Made by a program: the position numbers and the translations under genes. Below are positions 53,321 to 61,833 of a stretch of DNA of 64,000 bases, one piece after another. The stretch comes from Vreelandella subterranea (GTDB taxonomy: Bacteria; Pseudomonadota; Gammaproteobacteria; Pseudomonadales; Halomonadaceae): contig NZ_FOGS01000010.1 in assembly GCF_900111305.1 (NCBI RefSeq), positions 96,176 to 160,175 on the forward strand. The letters run 5' to 3'. Below the pieces are notes generated by a model. That model was not told the DNA's origin, searched no databases, and was given only the letters and a program-made list of their open reading frames with translations. Every line of letters begins with the position of its first letter. Position 1 is the stretch's first letter.

Positions 53321-53956
53321 ATGAATACCGAAGCAACCGACGCCCAGCAAATACCAGAAGGCTTCCGCATGGACGCCAAGGGCCGACTGGTGCCCGAAGA
53401 GCAGATCAAAGAGATCGACCAAATTCGCGATGAGCTGGTGCTCTCGATTATTGACCGCGCCTGTGAGCTGCGCGACCAGCTCCGCGATTTCAAAAGCGAT
53501 GTGTTCAGCGAGATCGAAGCCTTCGTTCAAACCTCCGCCCAGGAGTACGACGTCCAGATCGGCGGCAAGAAAGGCAACATCCAGCTGGTCAGCTTCTGCG
53601 GCAAATACAAAGTGGTTCGGGCCATCCAGGAGCGGATCACGTTCGACGAACGCTTACAGGCTGCGAAGGCATTGATTGACGAATGCCTGCGCGAATGGAC
53701 CGCTGATGCTCGGCCTGAATTGGCTGCCATTGTTCAAGACGCCTTCAGGGTCGACCAGGCTGGGAATATCCGCACTGGTGAAGTGCTGTCACTTCGTCGC
53801 CGCTTCGACATCAACGACAAGCGTTGGCTGAAGGCGATGGATGCAATTAGCGATGCCGTGCAGGTCACCGGCTCCAAGAGCTACATCCGCATCTATGAGC
53901 GGGTTGGCAGCACAGACCAGTACCGTCCCATCAGCCTAGATATCGCGGGGGTGTGA
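53321..53956 (+). CDS. DUF3164 family phage protein
   Basis: The 211-residue protein matches DUF3164, common in Mu-like phages: GFRMDAKGRLVPEEQIK at the start, then a helical region, GGKKGNIQLVSFCGKYKV, and RRRFDINDKRWLKAMDAISDAVQVTGSKSYIRIYER. It is sometimes mislabelled a sulfate transporter but has no membrane spans. It lies in the early block between small unknown genes; the molecular role is not known. Confidence 0.88.
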   Translation: MNTEATDAQQIPEGFRMDAKGRLVPEEQIKEIDQIRDELVLSIIDRACELRDQLRDFKSDVFSEIEAFVQTSAQEYDVQIGGKKGNIQLVSFCGKYKVVRAIQERITFDERLQAAKALIDECLREWTADARPELAAIVQDAFRVDQAGNIRTGEVLSLRRRFDINDKRWLKAMDAISDAVQVTGSKSYIRIYERVGSTDQYRPISLDIAGV

Positions 53957-53957
53957 G

Positions 53958-54182
53958 ATGAAATCAGCAACGATACGCGTCAGCCCAGCTATAGGCGGCT
54001 TTGTCGCCACGCTTCGAGGCAAGCGTGCAACCGGCATCACGCACCGCGAAGCGGCCTTAACAGTCGCACGTCAGGTGTATGGGCCGAAGGTTAACGTCGT
54101 CAACGACTACCTGCGCGACGCCGACCCGATGGCGGGCATCCAGTACCGCTACCACATCACGCATCAGCGAGGTGCCGCATGA
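53958..54182 (+). CDS. Small phage protein, unrecognised
   Basis: The 74-residue protein is basic, with strands at both ends (ATIRVSPAIGGFVATLRG; IQYRYHITHQ). It overlaps the next gene by ATGA. The two neighbours at 53958 and 54179 share this strand-helix-strand layout and may be distant paralogues. Confidence 0.6.
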   Translation: MKSATIRVSPAIGGFVATLRGKRATGITHREAALTVARQVYGPKVNVVNDYLRDADPMAGIQYRYHITHQRGAA

Positions 54183-54403
54183 GCCTACCAACAGAGATCC
54201 GCATTCGCCGCGCGTCTGGTAGCGGCTATGCCGCCAGCGGCGGCGGCCAGCGTGCTACATGCAGCTGGAGCCCAATGGAAGCCGCCCGCCGCTGCGCCGA
54301 CAAGCTAGCCGGTGAAGGCCGCCACCGCCTGGAGCGCATCGAGGCGCGTGTCACCGACAAGGAAAAGGGCGTGCTCTACCGCTTCAAAGTCGAGGCCAAA
54401 TAA
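54179..54403 (+). CDS. Small phage protein, unrecognised
   Basis: The 74-residue basic protein begins IRIRRASGSGYAASGG and ends GVLYRFKVEAK. Like its upstream neighbour it has a strand-helix-strand layout. A GC-rich hairpin follows its stop codon. Function unknown. Confidence 0.6.
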   Translation: MSLPTEIRIRRASGSGYAASGGGQRATCSWSPMEAARRCADKLAGEGRHRLERIEARVTDKEKGVLYRFKVEAK

Positions 54404-54408
54404 GCGAA

Positions 54409-54426
54409 ACGCCCCACACGGGGCGT
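54409..54426 (+). terminator. GC-rich hairpin (weak terminator candidate)
   Basis: ACGCCCC (54409-54415) and GGGGCGT (54420-54426) form a 7-bp stem around ACAC, but no T-run follows. Confidence 0.4.
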
Positions 54427-54475
54427 CTGCTGGGCGTGGTGGCCTAGCACTGATGAGCAGCCAATGAGGTGGGCA

Positions 54476-54883
54476 ATGGATAAATGGAAGCAACTAGAAG
54501 AGCATCTGTCTGGCGTTTTTGGCAACGCCACTGTGCTTGCTGGCGGCCATGAGGTGACGTTTAGCAAGTGCCTCGACCGAGAAAAGCTAGTCATCCAGGT
54601 CTTTGTGGATGGCTGGATGAAAGGTGTCTGGACAAACGTTGACGATGACGGAGAGCCACAGCATCCGGAAGGCCGCTTTTTCCGCCCGATGAAGCGCCGC
54701 GCTTGGAAGCTGAAACAGTACAAGGATCTGAAGAAGGTTTTCGGAAAGAAGGAAGCCGACCGCATGACCCAGCTACGAGTGGTTGGCTTTATGCCCTACT
54801 GGGGTAGCCCGCGCACGCTGATCAGTCACCTGAAAAAGAACTTCCCAGACCTTGAGATCAAGCCTGATGAGGTGTCGTCATGA
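54476..54883 (+). CDS. Phage protein, unrecognised
   Basis: The 135-residue protein starts best at ATG 54476 with GAGGTGG just upstream; ATG 54464 is an alternative. It has VTFSKCLDREKLVIQVFVDGWMKGVW near the N-terminus and a basic KRRAWKLKQYKDLKKVFGKKEAD segment. Similar proteins precede gemA in related phages. It overlaps gemA by 4 bp. Function unknown. Confidence 0.68.
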   Translation: MDKWKQLEEHLSGVFGNATVLAGGHEVTFSKCLDREKLVIQVFVDGWMKGVWTNVDDDGEPQHPEGRFFRPMKRRAWKLKQYKDLKKVFGKKEADRMTQLRVVGFMPYWGSPRTLISHLKKNFPDLEIKPDEVSS

Positions 54884-55302
54884 TCAGCAAAGGCAAGCTG
54901 GCACAAATCCACATCGCCAAGGCACAGCTGGGGCTAAGCGATGAAGACTATCGCGCCATCCTCGCCCGCACCGCAGGTGTTAGCAGTGCCAAAGATCTCA
55001 CAAATCGCACCGTTGGCGGTGTGATGCATGAGTTCCGGCGGCTGGGCTTTGAGCCGAAGCCCGCCAAGAAAGCGGGCCGGAAGGCACCGCGCACGCCGCG
55101 TTCGCGCCAGAACGTAATGGCCAAGATCGAAGCGATGCTGACCCATGCTCAGCGCCCCTGGGCATACGCCGACAGCATGGCAAAACGCATGTTTAACGTT
55201 GAGCGGGTGGACTGGCTAGATGATGACCAGCTCCATCGGCTAATGACCGGTTTGATCATCGACGCCAAGCGGCAAGGACGGTATCCCGATGACCTCGCAT
55301 AA
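54880..55302 (+). CDS. gemA: GemA family regulatory protein (Mu gp16, DUF1018)
   Basis: The 140-residue protein has the GemA pattern: LAQIHIAKAQLGLSDEDYRAILA, LTNRTVGGVMHEFRRLGFEPK, and the basic linker before MAKIEAMLTHAQRPWAYADSMAKRMF, then VDWLDDDQLHRLMTGLI. In Mu this protein modulates host gene expression. It overlaps the Mor gene by 14 bp. Confidence 0.9.
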   Translation: MISKGKLAQIHIAKAQLGLSDEDYRAILARTAGVSSAKDLTNRTVGGVMHEFRRLGFEPKPAKKAGRKAPRTPRSRQNVMAKIEAMLTHAQRPWAYADSMAKRMFNVERVDWLDDDQLHRLMTGLIIDAKRQGRYPDDLA

Positions 55303-55717
55303 GGCAGACAACCTCGATCTGGGCTTTGGTATTCCTAACGACGCGCTGGACTACCTCGACCCCGAGATCCTCAAGAAGTGGCCACAGGGTCTCTCAGACA
55401 TGCTTACCGTGATCGAGAGCGCTCACATTCGCGCCGGTGATGAACCCAAGATAGCCCGCCGCCGAGCCTTTGCCGCCGTGCGGGCTATCAGTTCGTTTGC
55501 GGGTGGGCGGAGTCTTTACGTCCCCCAAGGCCGCCAGCTCGACCGCGCCCTGCGGGATCGGGAGATATGGGAGCGACACCGTGGCGACAACATCCCTCAA
55601 CTGGTCGAAGACTACGAACTGACCGAGGCGCAGATCTACAGCATCCTCGCTGAGCAGCGTAAGCTCGCCCGCGCACGCTTACAGTCAGACCTGTTCGTTG
55701 ATCGTGATAAAGGCTAA
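55289..55717 (+). CDS. mor: Mor family middle-operon transcription activator
   Basis: The 142-residue protein has the Mor/C signature: an N-terminal dimerisation part, GGRSLYVPQGRQLDRALRDREIWERHRGDNIPQLVEDYELTEAQIYSILAEQR. The last part is the helix-turn-helix. Mor turns on middle transcription in Mu. It overlaps gemA and is followed by an unrelated TPR-like gene. Confidence 0.9.
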   Translation: MTSHKADNLDLGFGIPNDALDYLDPEILKKWPQGLSDMLTVIESAHIRAGDEPKIARRRAFAAVRAISSFAGGRSLYVPQGRQLDRALRDREIWERHRGDNIPQLVEDYELTEAQIYSILAEQRKLARARLQSDLFVDRDKG

Positions 55718-55749
55718 GCTAACTACGATTATAAAAATGGAGGCTGACT

Positions 55750-56406
55750 ATGGGCTGGTTGAAAAAGATACATGAATGGCTTTTAAAAAAACCAAAGGAC
55801 ACACAGCCTAGAAAGGCCATGAATGTAAATGTGGTTGTAAGCCCTCCAACGGCACAAGATGAAACCATAAGCTCACTGCACAAAGAGGCCACCGCCGCCA
55901 TTAATGAAAAAGATTTTGAAGGGGCTGTGGAGCGCCTTCAAAAAGCCTATGCAATGATGGTGGAAGCTCGAACCGATTACCCTATTGAGCGATATCTGCG
56001 CCTGCCCAATTACCTTCAGCAAGCAGGCCGCATGGAAGAAGCCGAAGCCATCTTTCAAGAGATGTTGTCCACGTGGCAACAAGGCAATGAGAAAGCGAGT
56101 ATTCATAACCAAATGCGTATTGCTTACGGCCGTGAAAAGCGTTTTGATATTGCCACCGTGCACGGTATGCATAGCATCCTCTGGCGCTGTATCTCCTACA
56201 CAGAGCACAGAACACCATTGCCGAAGGAAGAGTGGGCGACCTTAGAGCATTGGAAGCCAGAAGTAGAGAAGTTGTTGAAGCGCACTAAGCAAACAGAATT
56301 ACTGGATCAAGTGCTCGATAAGCTGCAAGTTTTTCTGGCCAACCCTGACCGCGACCAACTGAAAAAAACGGCTGATGAAATCGAATCGATCATCCAAGCG
56401 CGTTGA
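55750..56406 (+). CDS. TPR-like helical protein (probable moron)
   Basis: The 218-residue protein has tetratricopeptide-like helices (FEGAVERLQKAYAMMVEART; GRMEEAEAIFQEMLSTWQQ) and no membrane span. It is AT-richer than its neighbours, has its own GGAGG 6 bases before the start and is followed by a terminator, all signs of an inserted cargo gene between mor and the lysis genes. Function unknown; host-interaction or anti-defence roles are guesses. Confidence 0.7.
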   Translation: MGWLKKIHEWLLKKPKDTQPRKAMNVNVVVSPPTAQDETISSLHKEATAAINEKDFEGAVERLQKAYAMMVEARTDYPIERYLRLPNYLQQAGRMEEAEAIFQEMLSTWQQGNEKASIHNQMRIAYGREKRFDIATVHGMHSILWRCISYTEHRTPLPKEEWATLEHWKPEVEKLLKRTKQTELLDQVLDKLQVFLANPDRDQLKKTADEIESIIQAR

Positions 56407-56423
56407 ATACAAAACGAATCCAT

Positions 56424-56450
56424 AACCCGCCACGGCGGGTTGTTTGCTTT
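56424..56450 (+). terminator. Rho-independent terminator after the TPR-like gene
   Basis: AACCCGC and GCGGGTT form the stem (56424-56441) followed by a T-rich tract (TGTTTGCTTT). Confidence 0.7.
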
Positions 56451-56560
56451 CTGGGGCACCAAAACTCCTAAACCGCTTGATTCCCGCCGCCTAGCCCAAC
56501 CCCTCTAGCCTGAACCTCACTGCAACGTGCTTTCGTCACCCATGCAATGAGGCCTCTCCC

Positions 56561-56923
56561 ATGCCCCGCAACGATCTTTCCAACCACTTCCAACGCCGCG
56601 AGTTCGCGTGTAAATGCGGCTGCGGCTTCGATACCGTCGACCTTGAAACCCTGGTGCTGCTGGAAGACATCCGCACCCATTTTGACGTACCCGTCACCAT
56701 CAACAGCGGCTGCCGCTGTGAAGCTTACAACCGCAAGGTAGGCGGTGCTGCTGCCAGCCAGCACCTGTTAGGCCGCGCAGCTGACATCCGCGTGCAGGGC
56801 GTTGACCCCGCAGAGGTCGCCGAATACATCGAAACCCAGCACCCTGACGCCAGTGTTGGCCGCTACAACACCTTCACCCATGTGGATACACGCACAAGCG
56901 GCCCTGCCCGCTGGGGCGGGTGA
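56561..56923 (+). CDS. M15-family peptidase (endolysin)
   Basis: The 120-residue protein has the peptidase M15 zinc-site motifs SQHLLGRAADI (His and Asp) and FTHVDTR (His, Asp). A CKCGCGFDTV segment occupies the N-terminal half. The family cleaves the peptide of peptidoglycan. It lies directly before the holin, forming the lysis cassette. No signal peptide, so release depends on the holin. Confidence 0.9.
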   Translation: MPRNDLSNHFQRREFACKCGCGFDTVDLETLVLLEDIRTHFDVPVTINSGCRCEAYNRKVGGAAASQHLLGRAADIRVQGVDPAEVAEYIETQHPDASVGRYNTFTHVDTRTSGPARWGG

Positions 56924-56926
56924 GCA

Positions 56927-57544
56927 ATGAGCCTGAAAGGTCTACTCGGCAATATCGACACCGAAGCGCTAAGTGGCGCGGTCTCCAAGGGTGCGCCGTT
57001 GCTTGGTTCGTTGATCGGCACCCCGGCCACTGGAGCCGCCATCGGCATGATTGCTAAAGCGCTAGGCACCGATGCCAATCCCGAATCGATTACCCAGAAG
57101 CTCGAACGCGATCCCGAGGCTACTGCCAAGCTTCAGAACCTGGAAAACGAACACCAGCAAACGCTAACCCGCATGGTGCTAGAAGCGGAAAGCGTGCGCC
57201 TGGGCGAAGTGAACAAGACCATGCGCGCCGAAGCCGCCAGCAACGATGCCTTTGTACGGCGCTGGCGGCCTACGTATGGGTACCTTACCGCTGCCGCCTG
57301 GTTTATCCAGATGACCGGCTTCACCGTCATTCTGGGCGTGGTGGCATTCCGCTCTCCCGGCGAGTTGGCCGCCGTAGTGGGTGCGCTGGGTGCCGTGCTG
57401 TCAGCGCTTCTAGGTTTGTGGAGCATAGCCCTGGCCGTACTCGGCATTAACGTGCATAAGCGCAGCCAGGATAAACAAGTGGCAGCAGGCCAAGCGCCCA
57501 AGGCGGGCTTTATGGATGCCATCGTCAAGCGCGTTGGCGGGTAA
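56927..57544 (+). CDS. 3-TM-type holin
   Basis: The 205-residue protein has an N-terminal Gly/Ala-rich helix (LLGSLIGTPATGAAIGMIAKAL), a central helical region, then two strong hydrophobic spans (YLTAAAWFIQMTGFTVILGVVAF; LAAVVGALGAVLSALLGLWSIALAVLGI). The segment NDAFVRRWRPTYGYLTA is typical of the Holin_3TMs family. It releases the endolysin encoded 3 bp upstream. Confidence 0.88.
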   Translation: MSLKGLLGNIDTEALSGAVSKGAPLLGSLIGTPATGAAIGMIAKALGTDANPESITQKLERDPEATAKLQNLENEHQQTLTRMVLEAESVRLGEVNKTMRAEAASNDAFVRRWRPTYGYLTAAAWFIQMTGFTVILGVVAFRSPGELAAVVGALGAVLSALLGLWSIALAVLGINVHKRSQDKQVAAGQAPKAGFMDAIVKRVGG

Positions 57545-57562
57545 CCAACCAAAGGGAACGTC

Positions 57563-57904
57563 ATGGAGTTAATCAACTGGGCAGCCGCCAAGCTGTTTTT
57601 CGATATTGTCCAGGCGCTGTTTATGGCGGGCGTGGCGGTCTACGTGTACTGGACCAACAAGCACCGTGCCACGGGCACCGCCATCGAGCAGGTGAACACT
57701 CGCTTGGACGAGGTGGATAAGCATGTCTCACGCCTAGAACAAACGCTGGATAACCGACCCGGCTATAGCGAGATCGAGGCGTTACGCGGCGAGCTTTCCG
57801 AAATGAACCGTGGCATGGCCCAGGTCAACGCCCAGATGCAGAGCACCACGGCGCTGCTCAATCGCCTGCACGAATACCTGCTGACGGAGAAGAAAAACCG
57901 ATGA
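57563..57904 (+). CDS. DUF2730 family phage protein
   Basis: The 113-residue protein has one N-terminal membrane span (FFDIVQALFMAGVAVYVYW) followed by a long coiled coil (IEQVNTRLDEVDKHVSRLEQTL), the DUF2730 layout seen between lysis and packaging genes of Mu-like phages. It may act as a spanin-like or membrane-anchored lysis factor. It overlaps the next gene by ATGA. Confidence 0.82.
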   Translation: MELINWAAAKLFFDIVQALFMAGVAVYVYWTNKHRATGTAIEQVNTRLDEVDKHVSRLEQTLDNRPGYSEIEALRGELSEMNRGMAQVNAQMQSTTALLNRLHEYLLTEKKNR

Positions 57905-58200
57905 GCTACCACGACTTTGAAACCGAGGGCCGTCGCTTGACGATCCTGCGCATTCTGGCTCGCCGCAACCAGTTCACGACTAACGAGTATTCGCTCAATG
58001 ATGAGCTGAAAGGCGCGTATGCCCACATCGTCAGCCGCGACAAGCTACATGGCGATCTGGCGTGGCTGGAAGAACAAGACCTGGTGATTGTGCAGCAGCC
58101 CCGCGCCGGTTGGCTGATCACCTTGACCGGTCGCGGTGCCGACTGCGCTGAAGGCCTGGCCAACGTACCCGGCGTCGCCAAACCGCGCCCAGGGGTTTAA
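57901..58200 (+). CDS. Mu gp26-like winged-helix protein
   Basis: The 99-residue protein is predicted as a winged helix (LTILRILARRNQFTTNEYSLNDEL, with a wing VIVQQPRAGWLITLTGRG), as in Mu gp26-like proteins sited just before gp27. Its function is unknown. Confidence 0.75.
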   Translation: MSYHDFETEGRRLTILRILARRNQFTTNEYSLNDELKGAYAHIVSRDKLHGDLAWLEEQDLVIVQQPRAGWLITLTGRGADCAEGLANVPGVAKPRPGV

Positions 58201-58202
58201 TC

Positions 58203-58754
58203 ATGCCGCCTCGCAATAAGGTGTTTGACCTACCGCCCGAAGTGCGTGAAGCGCTAAACGAGAAGCTCGTGAGCAGCGGCTTCCAGGGCTACGAAGCGTT
58301 AGCCGGGTGGCTCAGCGAGCGCGGTTATAACGTTTCCAAATCCAGCGTGCATCGGTATGGCCAGGATCTCCAGGAGGAGTTTGAAGAGGCCATGGGCGAC
58401 GTGCGTAAAACCACCGAGCTAGCCCGCGCCATGGCCAGTGAAGGCGAAGACGAAAGCGGCCATCTTATCGACGCCACCGCACGCATCGTGCAAGACCAGC
58501 TGCTGCGTATTTCCATCGCCATGCGCAAGGCCGAGGAAGACCCGGCCAAAGCGGCTAAGCAATTGGGCAGTGTGACCAAGGCGCTGGCAGACATCGGCCG
58601 CGTCTCGCTTAGCCAAAAGAAATGGGCCAAAGAGCTACGGGTGGAAGTGGCCAAAGAGGCAGCGGAGAAGGCTGAGACAGCAGGCCGCGCCCAGGGGCTG
58701 ACCAATGAAGGCGCAGCAGCACTTCGCGCCGCGATCCTTGAGGGCATGTCGTGA
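58203..58754 (+). CDS. DUF3486 protein (Mu gp27-like, probable small terminase subunit)
   Basis: The 183-residue protein has the DUF3486 opening: KVFDLPPEVREALNEKLVSSGFQGYEALAGWLSERGYNVSKSSVHRYGQ, a helix-turn-helix, followed by a long helical region. In Mu-like phages this gene precedes the large terminase subunit and is thought to be the DNA-recognition subunit. It overlaps the terminase start by 4 bp (GTGA). Confidence 0.9.
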   Translation: MPPRNKVFDLPPEVREALNEKLVSSGFQGYEALAGWLSERGYNVSKSSVHRYGQDLQEEFEEAMGDVRKTTELARAMASEGEDESGHLIDATARIVQDQLLRISIAMRKAEEDPAKAAKQLGSVTKALADIGRVSLSQKKWAKELRVEVAKEAAEKAETAGRAQGLTNEGAAALRAAILEGMS

Positions 58755-60253
58755 GTGCAGCTATCGATCAAAGCGTACTGCTGCCCTACCAGCAGCGTTG
58801 GGTAAACGACACTTCCGCCGTCAAGGTGATTGAGAAGTCGCGGCGTATCGGCCTCTCTTACGGTGAAGCGGCGGACGATGTGCTGTATGCCGCCTCCAGT
58901 GCAGGCGCGAACGTCTATTACATTTCCTACAACAAAGAGATGACCCAGGGGTTTATCCAGGATTGCGCCGGTTGGGCCAAGGCTTACCAGGCCGCTGCCA
59001 GCCAGATCGAGGAGTCGGTGATCGAGGCCGACGATAAGCAAGTCCTCACCTATACGATCAAGTTCGACAGTGGCCACCAGATCCAGGCGTTCACCTCCAA
59101 CCCCCGGAACCTGCGCAGCAAGGGTCGGCCCGGCGAACGCCTGGTGATTGACGAAGCGGCTTTCGTGGATGACATCGACGAGCTGTTAAAAGCCGCGATG
59201 GCCATGACCATCTGGGGCGGCCAGATCCGCATCATCAGCACCCACAACGGTGATGAAAACCCGTTCAACGAACTGGTCAATGACATTCGTGCGGGCAAGT
59301 ACGACTACAGCCTGCACCGCGTCGACCTGGATGAAGCGTTAGCCGATGGCTTCTACAAGCGTATCTGTAAAGTCACAGGGGTAACGTGGACACGCGCAGG
59401 CGAAGCCCAATGGCGTCAGCAACTGATCAACCGCTACAAGCCCAACGAAGACGAAGAACTATTTTGCATCCCCGCCCAGGGCGGCGGCACCTATCTAACA
59501 AGGGTGATGATTGAAGCCTGTATGGCAACCGCCCCAGTGCTGCGCTTCAACGGCACGCGGGATTTTAACGCCATGCCGGAGCCCATGCGTGCGGCAGTAA
59601 TGGCTGACTGGATCAGCGACAACCTCAAGCCGGTGCTTGCCACCCTTAACCCGCGCCGCCAGCACGCCCTGGGCCAAGACTTTGCACGCAGTGGCGACCT
59701 TTCCGTCATCGCCCCTATAGAGATCGGCGAGACCCTGCACCGCACCGTGCCCTTCCTGATGGAGATGCACAACGTGCCGTTCAAGCAACAGGAGCAAGTG
59801 CTGTTTGCTATTGGGGATGCGCTGCCGCGTCTATGCGGTGTTGCCATCGACAGCCGAGGCAACGGCGCTTACATGGGCGAATCAGCTACCGATAAATGGG
59901 GGTCTATCGTCGACCAGGTCATGGCCACCGAAAACTGGTACCGGGAGCGGATGCCCCGCTATAAGGCTCGCTTTGAAGACGGCACCATCACCATTCCAAA
60001 AGATGATGGCCTAGTCGACGACCACCGCGCCTTCAAGTTGGTACGCGGCGTTGCCCGCTTGCCGGAAGGCAAAACCAGCGGCGAGCGCCACGGTGATGGC
60101 GCGATGGCCTGTGTGCTGGCTGATCATGCCGCCGAGATGGAAGCCGTTGAGATCGACTTCACCCCCGCGCCCCTGCCTGGTGTTTCCCGCCAGGATGACG
60201 ACAGCGACGACATTGAACACACCGGATTCGGTATAGGAGGCGGCGCATGGTAA
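58751..60253 (+). CDS. Terminase large subunit (Mu gp28-like)
   Basis: The 500-residue protein has an adenine-binding PYQQRWVND, Walker-A-like VIEKSRRIGLSYG (about 26-38), Walker B LVIDEAAF (Asp 134, Glu 135), a motif-III-like IRIISTHNG, and the RNase-H nuclease domain starting LGQDFARSGDLSV. It packages prophage DNA into heads. GTG 58751 overlaps the previous stop. Confidence 0.93.
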   Translation: MSAAIDQSVLLPYQQRWVNDTSAVKVIEKSRRIGLSYGEAADDVLYAASSAGANVYYISYNKEMTQGFIQDCAGWAKAYQAAASQIEESVIEADDKQVLTYTIKFDSGHQIQAFTSNPRNLRSKGRPGERLVIDEAAFVDDIDELLKAAMAMTIWGGQIRIISTHNGDENPFNELVNDIRAGKYDYSLHRVDLDEALADGFYKRICKVTGVTWTRAGEAQWRQQLINRYKPNEDEELFCIPAQGGGTYLTRVMIEACMATAPVLRFNGTRDFNAMPEPMRAAVMADWISDNLKPVLATLNPRRQHALGQDFARSGDLSVIAPIEIGETLHRTVPFLMEMHNVPFKQQEQVLFAIGDALPRLCGVAIDSRGNGAYMGESATDKWGSIVDQVMATENWYRERMPRYKARFEDGTITIPKDDGLVDDHRAFKLVRGVARLPEGKTSGERHGDGAMACVLADHAAEMEAVEIDFTPAPLPGVSRQDDDSDDIEHTGFGIGGGAW

Positions 60254-61833
60254 GCCCCAAAGCACTCATCAAAAAACTGTTTGGGAATGAAAGCAGTCAG
60301 GCGCTGGACGACGAACAAACCAACGATGCCCGCGTTGGCCAGCTCAAGCGCGAATTTGCCGAGCACCCCACCAAGGGGCTAAACCCCCACAAGCTCTACC
60401 AGATACTGGAAAGCGCCGAGCAAGGCGACCTGAAAGCGCAGTCTGAACTCTTCGACGACATGGAAGAGAAAGACCCGCAGATAGGAGCCGACCTCGGTAA
60501 GCGCCGCCAGTTAAGTGCAGAGCGTGAATGGCAGATCGTCCCGCCGGACGGCGCAGACGCACGCGAGAAGAAAGCCGCCGAGCAGGCGGCGGAAGTGTTC
60601 AGCGGTATCGAGGTGGAAGACCTCATCCTGGACTTGGGCACCGGCATCGGCCACGGCTGGGCCAACCTGGAGCTTGCCTGGGGTCGCGATGGCGCGATGC
60701 GCTATATCGAGCAGCCGACGCTGCGCCCGCATTCATGGTTCCGCCTGCACCCGGATGACCAGAACTGCATTACCCTGCGCGACATGAGCGCCACCGGTGC
60801 CGAGCTGTGGCCACTGGGCTGGATTCAGCACCGCCACCGCGCCAAGGCGGGCTATGTGGCACGCATGGGCCTGCACCGCATGCTGGCCTGGCCGTACCTG
60901 TTTCAAAACTACGCCCTGGGCGACCTGGCGCAACTGCTGGAAATCTACGGCATGCCCGCCCGCATCGGTAAGTACCCGAAGAACGCCACCGATAAAGAGA
61001 AAGCCACACTGCTGCGGGCCGTCGTTAGCTTGGGTCAAAACGCGGCGGGCATCATCCCAGACGGTATGTCGCTGGAATTCCTGGAAGCCGCTAGCGGCCG
61101 CGCCGATGTGTACAAAGCCATGATGGACTGGTGTGAGCGCGCGAAAGCCAAGGCGATCCTGGGCGGCACGCTCACCAGCGGTACCGGCGAAGGCACCAAC
61201 ACCAACGCCCTGGGCAACGTGCATGAGCGTGGGCAAATGAGCCTGATTAAGTCGGATGCGCGCCAGTACGCAGGCAGCATCGGCAAGAATATCTTGTGGC
61301 CCATGGCGGCGCTCAACTTCGGTATCGAAAAGCCCAGCCGCGCCCCGCGCTTCTACCTTGACACCGGCGAGACCGAAGACCTGGAACGCCTCTCCAAGAG
61401 TTTACCGACCATCGTCGACATGGGCGCTCGCATCCCCATGTGGTGGTTCCACGAGAAAAGCGGCATCCCCAAAGCCGCCGAAGGCGAAGAGGTGCTAATG
61501 CCAAAGGCAGCGCCAAGCCCCTTTGGTGCGCTGCGTTTGGCACAGTCTGCACCCCACAAGCGCATTGCGGCGCTACGCTTGGGCGATAGCGACGAACCCG
61601 ATGCAGCCGACTTACAGCGGGAGCGCCTACAGCGTGAAGGCGACGCCGCCCTTGAACCCTGGGTGGAGCATATCCGCGCATTAGTCGATGAAGTCGAAAG
61701 CCTGGATGAACTGCGCGACCGCCTGGTCGAGCTGGCCCCCGACCTGCCGGTTGAAGACTTCGCCGAGGTGATGACCGAAGCGCTGGCCGCTGCCCACGTC
61801 GCTGGTCGCTACGACATTATCGAGGGGGTCTAA
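60247..61833 (+). CDS. DUF935 portal protein (Mu gp29-like)
   Basis: The 528-residue protein matches DUF935: QSELFDDMEEKDPQIGADLGKRRQLSAEREWQI, then WANLELAWG, QNYALGDLAQLLEIYGMPARIGKYP, and GTLTSGTGEGTNTNALGNVHERG. It forms the ring at the head vertex. It overlaps terminase by 7 bp and abuts the MuF gene. Confidence 0.93.
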   Translation: MVSPKALIKKLFGNESSQALDDEQTNDARVGQLKREFAEHPTKGLNPHKLYQILESAEQGDLKAQSELFDDMEEKDPQIGADLGKRRQLSAEREWQIVPPDGADAREKKAAEQAAEVFSGIEVEDLILDLGTGIGHGWANLELAWGRDGAMRYIEQPTLRPHSWFRLHPDDQNCITLRDMSATGAELWPLGWIQHRHRAKAGYVARMGLHRMLAWPYLFQNYALGDLAQLLEIYGMPARIGKYPKNATDKEKATLLRAVVSLGQNAAGIIPDGMSLEFLEAASGRADVYKAMMDWCERAKAKAILGGTLTSGTGEGTNTNALGNVHERGQMSLIKSDARQYAGSIGKNILWPMAALNFGIEKPSRAPRFYLDTGETEDLERLSKSLPTIVDMGARIPMWWFHEKSGIPKAAEGEEVLMPKAAPSPFGALRLAQSAPHKRIAALRLGDSDEPDAADLQRERLQREGDAALEPWVEHIRALVDEVESLDELRDRLVELAPDLPVEDFAEVMTEALAAAHVAGRYDIIEGV

